NCBI RefSeq assembly: GCF_900109645.1
Contig: NZ_FOBG01000001.1
Location: 2,834,262-2,898,261 of the forward strand
Reading direction: 5' to 3'
Length of the DNA stretch: 64,000 nt
Source of the DNA: Duganella sp. CF402
GTDB taxonomy: Bacteria > Pseudomonadota > Gammaproteobacteria > Burkholderiales > Burkholderiaceae_D
Part shown: positions 27,501-35,457 of the stretch, one piece after another
Position numbering within the stretch: the first letter of the stretch is position 1
Layout of the letters: each line of letters opens with the position of its first letter
The notes under the pieces: model-generated
Told to the model about the DNA's origin: nothing
The model's database searches: none
Seen by the model: only the letters and a program-made list of their open reading frames with translations
Made by a program: the position numbers and the translations under genes

Positions 27501-30500
27501 CTTCAGCAGCGACCAGCTGCAGTCGCTGAACACCGACCAGATCATCGCCCTCAGCAGCGATCAGATCGCCGCCTTCAGCACCGCCGCGATTGCCGTCCTC
27601 AGCACCGATGCGATTGCCGCGATTGAAACGCGCGACATCCGCGCCATGCGCACCGCGCAAATCGCCCGCCTCAGCCTCGACCAGGTGATGGCGCTGCGCA
27701 CCGACCAGCTGGCCGCCTTCACCACCGCCGAAGTGCGCGCCCTGACCGTCGACCAGCTGGCCGTGATGAGCAGCGACCAGCTGGCCGCGCTGCAGCTGGC
27801 GCCGCTGTCAACCAAACAAATCATCGCCCTCACCAGCGACCAGGTCGGCGCCCTCAGCACGGCCGACTTCGCCGCCCTGCTGACGGCGCAGATTGCCGCC
27901 CTGACCTCGGACCAGGCCGCCGCCATCAGCAGCGACCAGATGGTGGCGCTCAACACCACCCAGCTGCGCGCCCTGAGCACCAGCACGCTGTCGGCGCTGG
28001 CCACCGACCGCATTGCCGCACTCAGCAACAACGACCTGGCCTCGCTCAGCACGCGCCAGGTAGCGGTGCTGACCAGCGACCAACTGCTGGCCCTGAACAC
28101 CGGCCAGCTGCGCGCCCTGACCACCCAGGAAATCGCCGCCCTGACCGCCGCGCAGCTGGGCAGCCTGAACGATACCCAGCTGGACGCGCTGCTGACCCTG
28201 GCAGCGCTCAGCACGCGCCAGCTGCAGGCGCTCAACACCGACCAGCTGTCGCACCTGAACCTGGCCGACCTGCGCTCGCTGACCTCGCGCCAGGTGCAGT
28301 CGCTGTCGGCCGACCAGGTCGCGTCGCTGGCCACCAGCCAGATTGCCGGCCTGCTCAACGCCCAGCTGGTGGCGCTCGGCACCACCGCGATCCAGGCCCT
28401 GACCACCGACCAGATCGGCGCCCTGACGGCGTCCGGCCTGGTGGCCATGAGCACGCGCCAGATCGCCGCCCTCACCACCGACCAGGTGCAGGCGCTGCGC
28501 ACCGACCAGATCATGGTGCTGACCACGCAGGAAATCGCCGCCCTGACGCCGGACCAGAAAGCCGTGCTGAGCAGCGACCAGCTGGCCGCGCTGTCGTCGC
28601 TGGCCAGCTTCTCGACCGTCGCCATCGCCGCCCTCACCACCGACCAGATCGCGTCGTTGTCGCTGACCCTGCTGGCCAGCCTGACCACGCGCCAGATCGC
28701 CGCCCTGACCACCGACCAGGCCGGCGCGCTGACCACCAATGAAATCGTGGCCCTGACCACCCAGCAGGTGCGCGCCCTCAGCAGCAGCCAGCTGGGCGCG
28801 CTCAACACCGACCAGTTGCAAGCGATGGAGCTGGCGGACGTGCAGGCGCTGGCCACCCGGCAAATCGTCGGCCTGACCACCGACCAGATCACCAACCTGC
28901 TCGACACCCAGATTGCCGTCCTGGGCACGCAAGTCATCGCTGCCCTGACCACCCAGCAAGTGCATGCCCTCAGTACCAGCCAGCTGGCCGCGCTGTCGAC
29001 GCTGGCGCCGCTGACCAGCAAGCAGATCGGCGCGCTCACCACCGACCAGATCGCCAGCCTGGGCAATATCGCCACGCTGAAAACCAACCAGATCGCCGGC
29101 CTCACCAGCGCCCAGATCGGCGCCCTCACCACCGACCAGATCGTCGCGCTGACCACCCAGCAGGTGCGCAGCCTGAGCCCGGCCACGCTGGCCGCGCTCA
29201 ACACCGACCAGGTGCAGGCGATCGAGGCAGTAGACATTGCCGCCCTTGGCAGCAACCAGATCGTCAGTCTCAATAGCGACCAGCTGACGGCGCTCAGCGC
29301 CACCCAGTTTGGCGCCATCGGCACCAAGGTGCTGGTGGCCCTGACCAGCAAGCAGATTGCCGCCCTCAGCACCAACCAGCTCGACAGTCTGGCCTCGCTG
29401 GCGCCGCTGACCACGGCCCAGGTGCGGGCCCTGACCACCGACCAGCTCAGCAACCTGCTGCTGGCGCAGATCGCCACCCTGAAAACCGCGCAGCTGGCCG
29501 CGCTCAACAGCGCGCAGCTGCAGTCGCTGACCACCGACCAGATCGTCGCGCTGACCACCCAGCAAGTGCGCGGCATGGGCACGGCCGCCCTGACCCGCCT
29601 CAGCACCGACCAGACCGCTTCCATCGAACTGGCCGACCTGGCCGCGCTCTCCACCGCGCAAGTGGCGGCGCTGCTGACCGACCAGATCGTGGCGCTGACG
29701 TTGACCCAGCTGTCGGCCCTGACCTCGCAGGAGATCGCGGCCCTGACCGCCATCCAGCTCGGTGTGATGAGCACCGCGCAGTTTGCCGCCCTCGGCAGCC
29801 TGGCCGGCTTGGGCACCAAGCAAATCGCCGGCATGTCGTCCGACCAGATCATGGCGCTGACGCCGGCCCAGGTGGCGGTCCTGAAAACCGCGCAGATCGC
29901 CGCCCTGAACAGCGTACAGATCCAGTTCCTCAGTACCGACCAGATCCCGGCCCTGACCAGCGCGCAAGTCCGCTCGCTGGCGACCGCCGCCGTGGCGGCC
30001 CTGACCACCGACCAGCTGAATGCGCTGGAAGACGTCGACCTGCGCGCGCTGACCTCGCGCCAGATCGTCGCCCTCACCAGCGACCAGCTGGGTGGCCTGT
30101 CGCTGCCCCAGTACGCCACCCTGAGCACCCTGGAAATCGCCGCCCTGAGCACGCGCCAGATCGGCTACCTGAACAACACCCAGCTCGAAGCCCTGAGCAG
30201 CATCACCGCCCTCACCAGCAACCAGGTGCGCGCCCTCAGCAGCGACCAGCTGCAGCAGCTGGCGGTCGGCACCCTGACCGCCATGAAGACCAGCCAGCTG
30301 GCGGCGCTGGGCAGCGCCCATGCCGAGGCCCTGACCGATCCGCAACTGATTGCGCTGTCGACCGCGCAAGTGCGGGCCCTGTCCACCGCCCTGCTGTCGC
30401 ACCTGACCGTGCTGCAAGTGCCGGTCATCGAAGTCGAGGACTTTGCCGCCCTGAGCTCGACGCAGCTGCGCGCGCTGACCACCGACCAGATGATGGTGCT

Positions 30501-33500
30501 GAGCACCGACCAGCTGCACGCCCTGAACCGGGCGCAGGTGGCGAGCCTGACTGCGGCCCAGCGCGCCGTGCTGAACCCGGACCAGGAAGCGGCCATCCAG
30601 CCGGACCTGACCGACGCCACCACCGCCGAGATCGCCGCCCTGTCGACCAACCGCATTGCGGCGCTGACGCAAAGCGAGATCGATACCCTGACGACGCGCC
30701 AGGTCGCGGCCCTGACCTCGACCCAGGTGGCGGTGCTGGACCAGAACCAGCTGGCCTACCTGAGCGGCGAGCAGGTGGGCGCCCTCAGCACCAAGGCCCT
30801 GACCGGACTGGACTTCAACAACATCCCGTTCATCGATGCCGTCGACTTCGCTTTCCTGAAATCGTCGCAATTGCAGGCGCTGAATTCCGACCAGCTGCAA
30901 ATCCTCAGCAGCGACCAGGTCGCCGCGCTGAGCAGCCAGAGCCTGGCCGGCCTGAAGGCGACCCAGGTCGCCTTGCTGAGCACCGACCAGCTGAATGCGC
31001 TGAGCTACTTTAACGCCTTCAGCACGGCGCAAATCCGCGCCCTCACCACCGACCAGCTGCCGGGCCTGACGCCGGGCCAGATCGCGGCCATGAACACGCG
31101 CCAGATCGCCGCCCTGACCAATCTGCAGACGCCGTTGCTGACCACCGACCAGATCGTCGCGCTCGACACCGGCGACCTGCTGGCCATGAACACGCGCGCG
31201 CTGCAGGCGCTCACCACCGACCAGATCGCCGCGATCGAAGGGGCCGACATCGCCGCGCTGCGCTCGGCGCAAGTGTCGGTGCTGACCACCGACCAGGTGC
31301 TGGCGCTGACGCTGGGCCAGATCGGCCTGCTCGGTACCGGCGCCATCGCCGGCCTCAGTGTCAACCAGATCGGCGTGCTGACCACCGACCAGATCGTCTA
31401 CCTGAGCGGCGGCCAGTTGCGCGCCCTCAGCACCCGCGCCATCGCCGCGCTCAACACCGACCAGTTCGCTGCCATCGAGGCCGGCGACCTGGCGGCGCTG
31501 AACACGGCGCAGATTGTTGCGCTGGGCACCAAGGACATGCTGTCGATTACCGACGCCCAGCTGCTGGCGCTGAGCTCGCAGCAAGTGCGCGCGCTGACCA
31601 CCGCCCAGACCAACGCCCTGACCAGCACCCAGCTGGCGCTGTTCCCGGCCGGCTGGCTGGCCACGCGCCAGGTGGCCGGCCTGAGCAGCGATAGCCTGAG
31701 TGCCTTCGACGACACCCAGCTGGCGGCCCTGACCACGCTGCAGGTGGCGGCGCTGTCGACCAGGCAGGTGACCTCGCTGACCACCCACCAGATCCAGGCC
31801 CTGAGCGTGAATCAATGGCGCGCCATCAGCACCAACGCCATGCGCGCGCTGAACTCCGACCAGCTGGCGGCGCTCGAGCCGGAAGACCTGAACGGCCTGA
31901 AGTCGAGCCAGTTCGCCGCACTCACCACCGAGCAGATCCAGCAGTTGAGCGCGGACCAGATGGGCCAACTCAGCACCGCCGAGATCGCCGCCATGACGCA
32001 GCCGCAGATCAAGGCGCTCAGTACCACGCAGCTGGCCGGCCTGACCAAGCTGCAGCCGCTGACCACGCTGCAAATCGCGGCGCTGACCAGCGACCAGTTG
32101 CAATCGCTGGACGCTGACCACATCGGCATGCTGCAGACCAAGCAGGTCGCCGCGCTGACCAAGCTCCAGCTGTCGATCCTCACCACCGACCAGATGGTGG
32201 CGCTGAGTACCGCGCAAACCCGCGCGCTGTCGCTCGATGCGCTGGCCGGCCTGAATTCGGACCAGGTCGCGGCCATGGAAGTGGTCGACGTGCAGGCGTT
32301 CACCAGCGCCCAGCTGGGCAAGCTGAACACGGCGCAATTCAGCGGCCTGACCCTCGACCAGCTGGCCGGCCTGAAGACCAGCCAGATCCCCGGCATCACC
32401 GCCGGTGACATCAAGGCCCTCAGCACCGACCAGCTCAACGCCCTGAGCACGCTGGGCACGCTCACTGCGGACCAGGTGGCGGCGCTGACCTCGGACCAGC
32501 TCAATGCGCTCGACGCCGACAGCTTCACCTCGCTGCGCTCGTCGCAAATGGCGGCGCTGAAGTCGGCCCAGGTGGCGCAGTTGTCGACCGCCCAGGTGGG
32601 CAGCCTGACCACCCAGCAAATCAACGGCCTGGCCATCGCCTACCTGACCACCGACCAGCTGCAGCTGCTCAGTGTGACCGCGATTGCCGGCCTCAGCTCG
32701 GTGCAGCTGCCGAAGCTGACCACCGCGCAGATCTCGGCGCTGACGCCGGAGCAGCTCAACGCCCTGTCGACGCGCGCCCTGCCGGCGCTGACGGCCGGGC
32801 AGGTCAAGGCGCTCACCACCGGCCAGCTGAATAGCCTCAACAGCATGAGCGGGCTGGGCACGGCGCAGATTTCCTACCTGACCTCGGACCAGATCACCGC
32901 GCTGGACGAGACCCTGTTCGACAGCCTGAGCACGCGCCAGCTGGGCGCGCTGGTGTCGGCCCAGATCGTCGGGCTGAAAGTGTCGCAGATCGACACCTTC
33001 AGCACCGCCGACATCCGCGCCTTGAGCGCCAACGCCCTGAACGCGTTCAACACCGACCAGGTCGGCGCGCTCGATGCGACCGACATCGGCGCCCTGAGGA
33101 CCGACCAGATCAATAACTTCAAGGCGCCGCTGATGTCCAGCCTGAGCGTTGAGCAGGTGGCCACCTTCAGCACCCAGCAGCTGCACAATATGACCAATGC
33201 GGTGCTGCGCTTCCTCAGCGTCGAGCAACTGGCGGCGCTGACCATGACCCAGGTGACGGCGCTGACGGCGCTGCAGATCTCGGCGCTGTCCACCGACCAG
33301 CGCGCCGCGCTGACGGCCAGCCCGCTGATCCTCGACCTCGACGGCAACGGCGTCAGCACGCTCGGCATCGGCGCCGGGGTGCAGTTCGACATCCGCGCCG
33401 ACGGCAGCAAGGTCAACACCGGCTGGGTTGCACCGGGCGACGGCTTGCTGGCACTGGACCGCAATGGCGATGGCGTGATCAACGACGGTAGCGAACTGTT

Positions 33501-34071
33501 CGGCACCGCCACCGCCAGCGCCGGCGGCGGCAACAGCCGCGACGGCTTTGCCGCGCTGGCCGAGCTCGACAGCAACCACGACGGCGTGGTCGACCGCAAG
33601 GACGCGCAATACGCCGCCCTGCGCGTGTGGGTGGACGCCAACGCGGACGGCGTTAGCCAGAGCGACGAACTGAAGACGCTGGCCTCGCTCAACGTGGCCA
33701 GCCTGACGGTGGCGGCGCAAGCCAGCGACGTGATCGACCAGGGCAACTGGATCGGGCTGCAATCGAGCTACACCAGCAGCGACGGCAGCACCCACGCGCT
33801 GGCCGACGTCTGGTTCCTGGCCACCCACACCGCCGCGCTGACGCAGGCCATCAACAGCTACGGCCAGCAGGCGGACAGCGGCAGCAACGGCGCCGGCCAG
33901 CTGTCCCAGCCGGGCGCCGGCAGCGGCCTGGCCGGCAACGCCGCCGCGCTGGGCCAGCAATTGCAGCAATACCTGTCCAGCACGCCGCTCGCCGGCAGCG
34001 CAACGTCCCAGCACGATGACTGGCTGCGCAAGCAAGCCAGCACCAGCCAGGGCATCCTGGCGGCGAAATAA
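24517..34071 (+). CDS. Giant octapeptide-repeat protein with C-terminal calcium-loop domain
   Basis: 3184 residues, about 9.6 kb without a stop. Residues 6-2934 are an unbroken series of about 366 imperfect octapeptides of the type A-L-[ST]-[ST]-x-Q-[ILV]-x (for example ALTTDQIA). The 250-residue C-terminus differs. It starts SPLILDLDGNGVSTL and has acidic calcium-type loops at about D2981 (DRNGDGVINDGSE), D3018 (DSNHDGVVDRKD) and D3040 (DANADGVSQSDE). These resemble the terminal module of RTX-like type I secretion substrates. There is no signal peptide or transmembrane segment. The ATG at 24517 is chosen for its GGAG nine bases upstream; an in-frame ATG at 24490 lacks one. It lies 85 bp after fliR and converges with flgL. 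I know no assigned function. A secreted or surface protein is my best guess. Confidence 0.9.
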   Translation: MSTQIPSFTTDQIALWTTAQIKALGTEDMQAFSSDQIGALTTANVRFLRTDQIAALGLAGIAGLTTDAIQAFKPANITALTSDQVLTLSTDQLVALTTQEIVALTSRQLNILAPAQLAALETQDVRALQLAQVSSISSDQIINLTTDQLTSMSSAQLRAISTRAITAMSSDQIASLVSNQLQQIATQQLNALSASQLYSVTTDQIAQLSTLQVSALSSDFLQALSSDQFGAMETRDLIWLSSRQIRALTDVQLAGLSTDQAHALRSNEVAALRADQLAVLSTDQLVAIASLAPLSSAQISGLTTDQVTSLATKTIAALSSAQLAALNADQVVALNSDQLIALGTAQVAALTTSLLTQLTTTQVQAIETRDILALDSNQLRALSFDQVQALTTAQLASLASDMLPALLPDQVAALSSDQLAALKNLVKLTTAQFAALTTDQLVTLESKDLVALSSSQLAALTYDQIQSLTTDQVVLLNTTQFNTLSTSVFAQLTTDQIKAIETRDIRVLNTAQIQALSYDQLQALTTDQIYALTTADAQALRPDQLAVLTTDQIIAIKTLLPLTTNQVVWLTTDQIAALETKDIALLTSAQLAALNIDQVQALTSDQLAALGTAQVATLTTTILSALTTLQMQALETRDVAVLTANQVRSLLTEQVAALSTDQVSALSTSAEQALTADQIATLSTDQIVALKTLVPLTTTQIQALTTDQLVSIESRDVIALTSAQLAALTYDQVQALTSDQLVGLTASQFADMSTNMLNTLTTDQVRAIETRDIGALRAAQVALLSTNQLTSLLTDQFNALSSAAVGALSTDQISVLTTDQLNAMNTLAGMSSRQLAAFTTDQISSLSTRNLATLASNQLGVLNADQVLSLTTDQIVALSGGQFRGLSSSGIAALSTDQVQAIETRDVAVLNTQQLNKLTTDQIVALLTAQIYALDTAQETALTTDQIAALSSDQIDALRSLAALTTRQIRALTSDQVGALNSSDLVSLSTRQLAAFSSDQLQSLNTDQIIALSSDQIAAFSTAAIAVLSTDAIAAIETRDIRAMRTAQIARLSLDQVMALRTDQLAAFTTAEVRALTVDQLAVMSSDQLAALQLAPLSTKQIIALTSDQVGALSTADFAALLTAQIAALTSDQAAAISSDQMVALNTTQLRALSTSTLSALATDRIAALSNNDLASLSTRQVAVLTSDQLLALNTGQLRALTTQEIAALTAAQLGSLNDTQLDALLTLAALSTRQLQALNTDQLSHLNLADLRSLTSRQVQSLSADQVASLATSQIAGLLNAQLVALGTTAIQALTTDQIGALTASGLVAMSTRQIAALTTDQVQALRTDQIMVLTTQEIAALTPDQKAVLSSDQLAALSSLASFSTVAIAALTTDQIASLSLTLLASLTTRQIAALTTDQAGALTTNEIVALTTQQVRALSSSQLGALNTDQLQAMELADVQALATRQIVGLTTDQITNLLDTQIAVLGTQVIAALTTQQVHALSTSQLAALSTLAPLTSKQIGALTTDQIASLGNIATLKTNQIAGLTSAQIGALTTDQIVALTTQQVRSLSPATLAALNTDQVQAIEAVDIAALGSNQIVSLNSDQLTALSATQFGAIGTKVLVALTSKQIAALSTNQLDSLASLAPLTTAQVRALTTDQLSNLLLAQIATLKTAQLAALNSAQLQSLTTDQIVALTTQQVRGMGTAALTRLSTDQTASIELADLAALSTAQVAALLTDQIVALTLTQLSALTSQEIAALTAIQLGVMSTAQFAALGSLAGLGTKQIAGMSSDQIMALTPAQVAVLKTAQIAALNSVQIQFLSTDQIPALTSAQVRSLATAAVAALTTDQLNALEDVDLRALTSRQIVALTSDQLGGLSLPQYATLSTLEIAALSTRQIGYLNNTQLEALSSITALTSNQVRALSSDQLQQLAVGTLTAMKTSQLAALGSAHAEALTDPQLIALSTAQVRALSTALLSHLTVLQVPVIEVEDFAALSSTQLRALTTDQMMVLSTDQLHALNRAQVASLTAAQRAVLNPDQEAAIQPDLTDATTAEIAALSTNRIAALTQSEIDTLTTRQVAALTSTQVAVLDQNQLAYLSGEQVGALSTKALTGLDFNNIPFIDAVDFAFLKSSQLQALNSDQLQILSSDQVAALSSQSLAGLKATQVALLSTDQLNALSYFNAFSTAQIRALTTDQLPGLTPGQIAAMNTRQIAALTNLQTPLLTTDQIVALDTGDLLAMNTRALQALTTDQIAAIEGADIAALRSAQVSVLTTDQVLALTLGQIGLLGTGAIAGLSVNQIGVLTTDQIVYLSGGQLRALSTRAIAALNTDQFAAIEAGDLAALNTAQIVALGTKDMLSITDAQLLALSSQQVRALTTAQTNALTSTQLALFPAGWLATRQVAGLSSDSLSAFDDTQLAALTTLQVAALSTRQVTSLTTHQIQALSVNQWRAISTNAMRALNSDQLAALEPEDLNGLKSSQFAALTTEQIQQLSADQMGQLSTAEIAAMTQPQIKALSTTQLAGLTKLQPLTTLQIAALTSDQLQSLDADHIGMLQTKQVAALTKLQLSILTTDQMVALSTAQTRALSLDALAGLNSDQVAAMEVVDVQAFTSAQLGKLNTAQFSGLTLDQLAGLKTSQIPGITAGDIKALSTDQLNALSTLGTLTADQVAALTSDQLNALDADSFTSLRSSQMAALKSAQVAQLSTAQVGSLTTQQINGLAIAYLTTDQLQLLSVTAIAGLSSVQLPKLTTAQISALTPEQLNALSTRALPALTAGQVKALTTGQLNSLNSMSGLGTAQISYLTSDQITALDETLFDSLSTRQLGALVSAQIVGLKVSQIDTFSTADIRALSANALNAFNTDQVGALDATDIGALRTDQINNFKAPLMSSLSVEQVATFSTQQLHNMTNAVLRFLSVEQLAALTMTQVTALTALQISALSTDQRAALTASPLILDLDGNGVSTLGIGAGVQFDIRADGSKVNTGWVAPGDGLLALDRNGDGVINDGSELFGTATASAGGGNSRDGFAALAELDSNHDGVVDRKDAQYAALRVWVDANADGVSQSDELKTLASLNVASLTVAAQASDVIDQGNWIGLQSSYTSSDGSTHALADVWFLATHTAALTQAINSYGQQADSGSNGAGQLSQPGAGSGLAGNAAALGQQLQQYLSSTPLAGSATSQHDDWLRKQASTSQGILAAK
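24532..33318 (+). repeat. Coding tandem repeat: 24-bp octapeptide units in a 402-bp super-repeat
   Basis: The basic unit encodes eight residues. A larger period is marked by an octad of the form AIETRDIx. Its first codon is at 25207, 25609, 26011, 26413, 26815, 27217 and 27619, exactly 402 bp (134 residues) apart. Each super-unit is seven octads, one shortened 6-residue unit, then nine octads. Further marker octads at 28018, 28420, 28822, 29218, 29620, 30022, 30424, 30829, 31231, 31471, 31870 and 32272 keep the spacing with small deviations. The copies are diverged, not identical. Confidence 0.9.
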
Positions 34072-34074
34072 AGC

Positions 34075-34158
34075 AAAACGGCCAGCTGAAATGAACTGAC
34101 CCCGATAAGTTGGACGACAACTTATCGGGGTCAGTTCAGAAAAGCTGGCCGTTTTTTT
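34075..34158. terminator. Nested bidirectional hairpin between the giant gene and flgL
   Basis: An inner perfect 21-bp inverted repeat (34092-34112 with 34118-34138, loop GACGA) lies inside an outer 13-bp repeat AAAACGGCCAGCT (34075-34087) / AGCTGGCCGTTTT (34143-34155). A run of seven T follows on the plus strand, and AAAA on the other side gives Us for the minus strand. It can end both the giant gene and flgL. The inner palindrome starts TGAACTG and ends CAGTTCA and resembles two IS3/IS150-family ends joined head to head. Confidence 0.85.
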
Positions 34159-34177
34159 AACGCTGCGAAAAAAGAAT

Positions 34178-35440
34178 TTAGCTGATGTAATTGAACAGCG
34201 ACAAGCCGGACATGGTGGTGAACGATTTCTGCGCCGCCGTCAGCGTGGTCTGCTGCTGGGTGAACAGCGAGATCGCCGCCGTGTAGTCGAGGTCCTGCAG
34301 GCTGGACAGCGTGGTCGCATATTGCAGGCCGAGATCGTCACCCGAGCTATCGAGATAATCCACCTCCTTCAGGCGCGCGCCCACCGCCGCCTGCACCGAC
34401 AGCACATTGTCGGTGGCCGCATCGATATTCACTTGCAGCTGGTTGAGACTGTTGTTCAGGCTGGCCTGGCCGGCCGCGCCGCTGCCCGGCGCCCGCAGCG
34501 CATCGATGAAGCCCTGCACCGTGGTGAAGATCGATTGCTTGGTCGATGGATTCACGGCGAAATTGTCGCCATCGGCCGGATCGCCCTTGATGTCGAACTG
34601 CACGCCGTCGAAGGTGATGTTCTGCCCGCTCACATAGGCTTGCGGCACGGCCGGCACCGGCGCCGGCGGCACCGGGTTGCCGGTGGTCAGGTCGGTCACG
34701 GTGTAGGTCGTCACCTTGGGCACGCCCGGCGTTTCCGGTACCACCTGGAAATCGATCTGGTACTGGTGGCCGGTCAGCAGGGTCGCATCCTTGACCGAGC
34801 CGGCGCTGATGATGCCGCTGCCGCCGCGCGTGTAGTTGGCCGGGTCCGGCGTGGTCACGAAGGTGCCGTTGCCGGTCTGGTTGCTTTCGAACACGGAGGC
34901 GCCGGAATCGGTGATCGGGATGGTGCGGGTCGAGCCGACCTGCAGCGAACGCTGGCCCTGGTCGCCCTGGTAATCGGCGCCGGTGGCGGTCTTGGTGAAC
35001 GGCAGCGTGGTCGACTTGTAGCCCGAGAACACATAGCCGCCCACGCCGTCGGCGGTGTTGGCAATGCCCAGCAGGTCGGCCAGCCGGCTTTCCAGCTCGA
35101 TCGCCACCGACTCGCGGTCCGATGGCGTGTACGAACCGTTGCCGGCTTTCACCGCCAGGTCCTTGATGTCCTGCAGGATGGAGGTGGCGCTGGCCAGCGC
35201 CGTGGTCTCGGTCGACAGCACGCCCTTGGCGTTGGCGCGGTTGGTGGCCAGCTGGGTGTTCAGCGATTGCGACTGCGTCACTTCCAGCGCGCGCGCGGTG
35301 GCGATCGGGTCGTCGGCCGCCGTCAGGTTCTTGCGGCCGGTCGACAGCTGCTGCTGCGTGCGCGACATGGCCGTCTGCAGCGAAGTGATCTGCGCCGAGC
35401 CGACGTCGTAAATGGTCCTGGTGCTGATGCGCATTACCAT
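34178..35440 (-). CDS. flgL: Flagellar hook-filament junction protein 3 (FlgL)
   Basis: 420 residues. The flagellin-like N-terminus (MRISTRTIYDVGSAQITSLQ, then QQQLSTGRKNLTAADDPIA) and C-terminal helix (LSSLQDLDYTAAISLFTQQQ) identify it. It forms the second junction ring between hook and filament. The middle part (about 170-330) is an expanded beta-rich region, making it longer than the enterobacterial 317 residues. Start ATG at 35440 has AGGG seven bases upstream; the next ATG two codons on is an alternative. It is the last gene after flgK, sharing its sigma-28 promoter. Confidence 0.96.
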   Translation of the reverse strand: MVMRISTRTIYDVGSAQITSLQTAMSRTQQQLSTGRKNLTAADDPIATARALEVTQSQSLNTQLATNRANAKGVLSTETTALASATSILQDIKDLAVKAGNGSYTPSDRESVAIELESRLADLLGIANTADGVGGYVFSGYKSTTLPFTKTATGADYQGDQGQRSLQVGSTRTIPITDSGASVFESNQTGNGTFVTTPDPANYTRGGSGIISAGSVKDATLLTGHQYQIDFQVVPETPGVPKVTTYTVTDLTTGNPVPPAPVPAVPQAYVSGQNITFDGVQFDIKGDPADGDNFAVNPSTKQSIFTTVQGFIDALRAPGSGAAGQASLNNSLNQLQVNIDAATDNVLSVQAAVGARLKEVDYLDSSGDDLGLQYATTLSSLQDLDYTAAISLFTQQQTTLTAAQKSFTTMSGLSLFNYIS

Positions 35441-35457
35441 GATGCTACCCTATCTGT

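Noticed and set aside
24517..33318. CRISPR-like or other direct-repeat array
   Set aside because: The repeats are continuous, in frame, diverged and without spacers. They are a coding repeat.
27808..34035. Antisense open frame of 2075 codons on the minus strand, plus others of 990 and 863 codons, inside the giant repeat gene
   Set aside because: The repeated codon set of the sense gene (CTGACCACCGACCAG and variants) happens to avoid stops in other frames. The predicted proteins are arginine/glutamine/valine- or serine/tryptophan-rich repeats with no domain, and they vanish outside the repeat.
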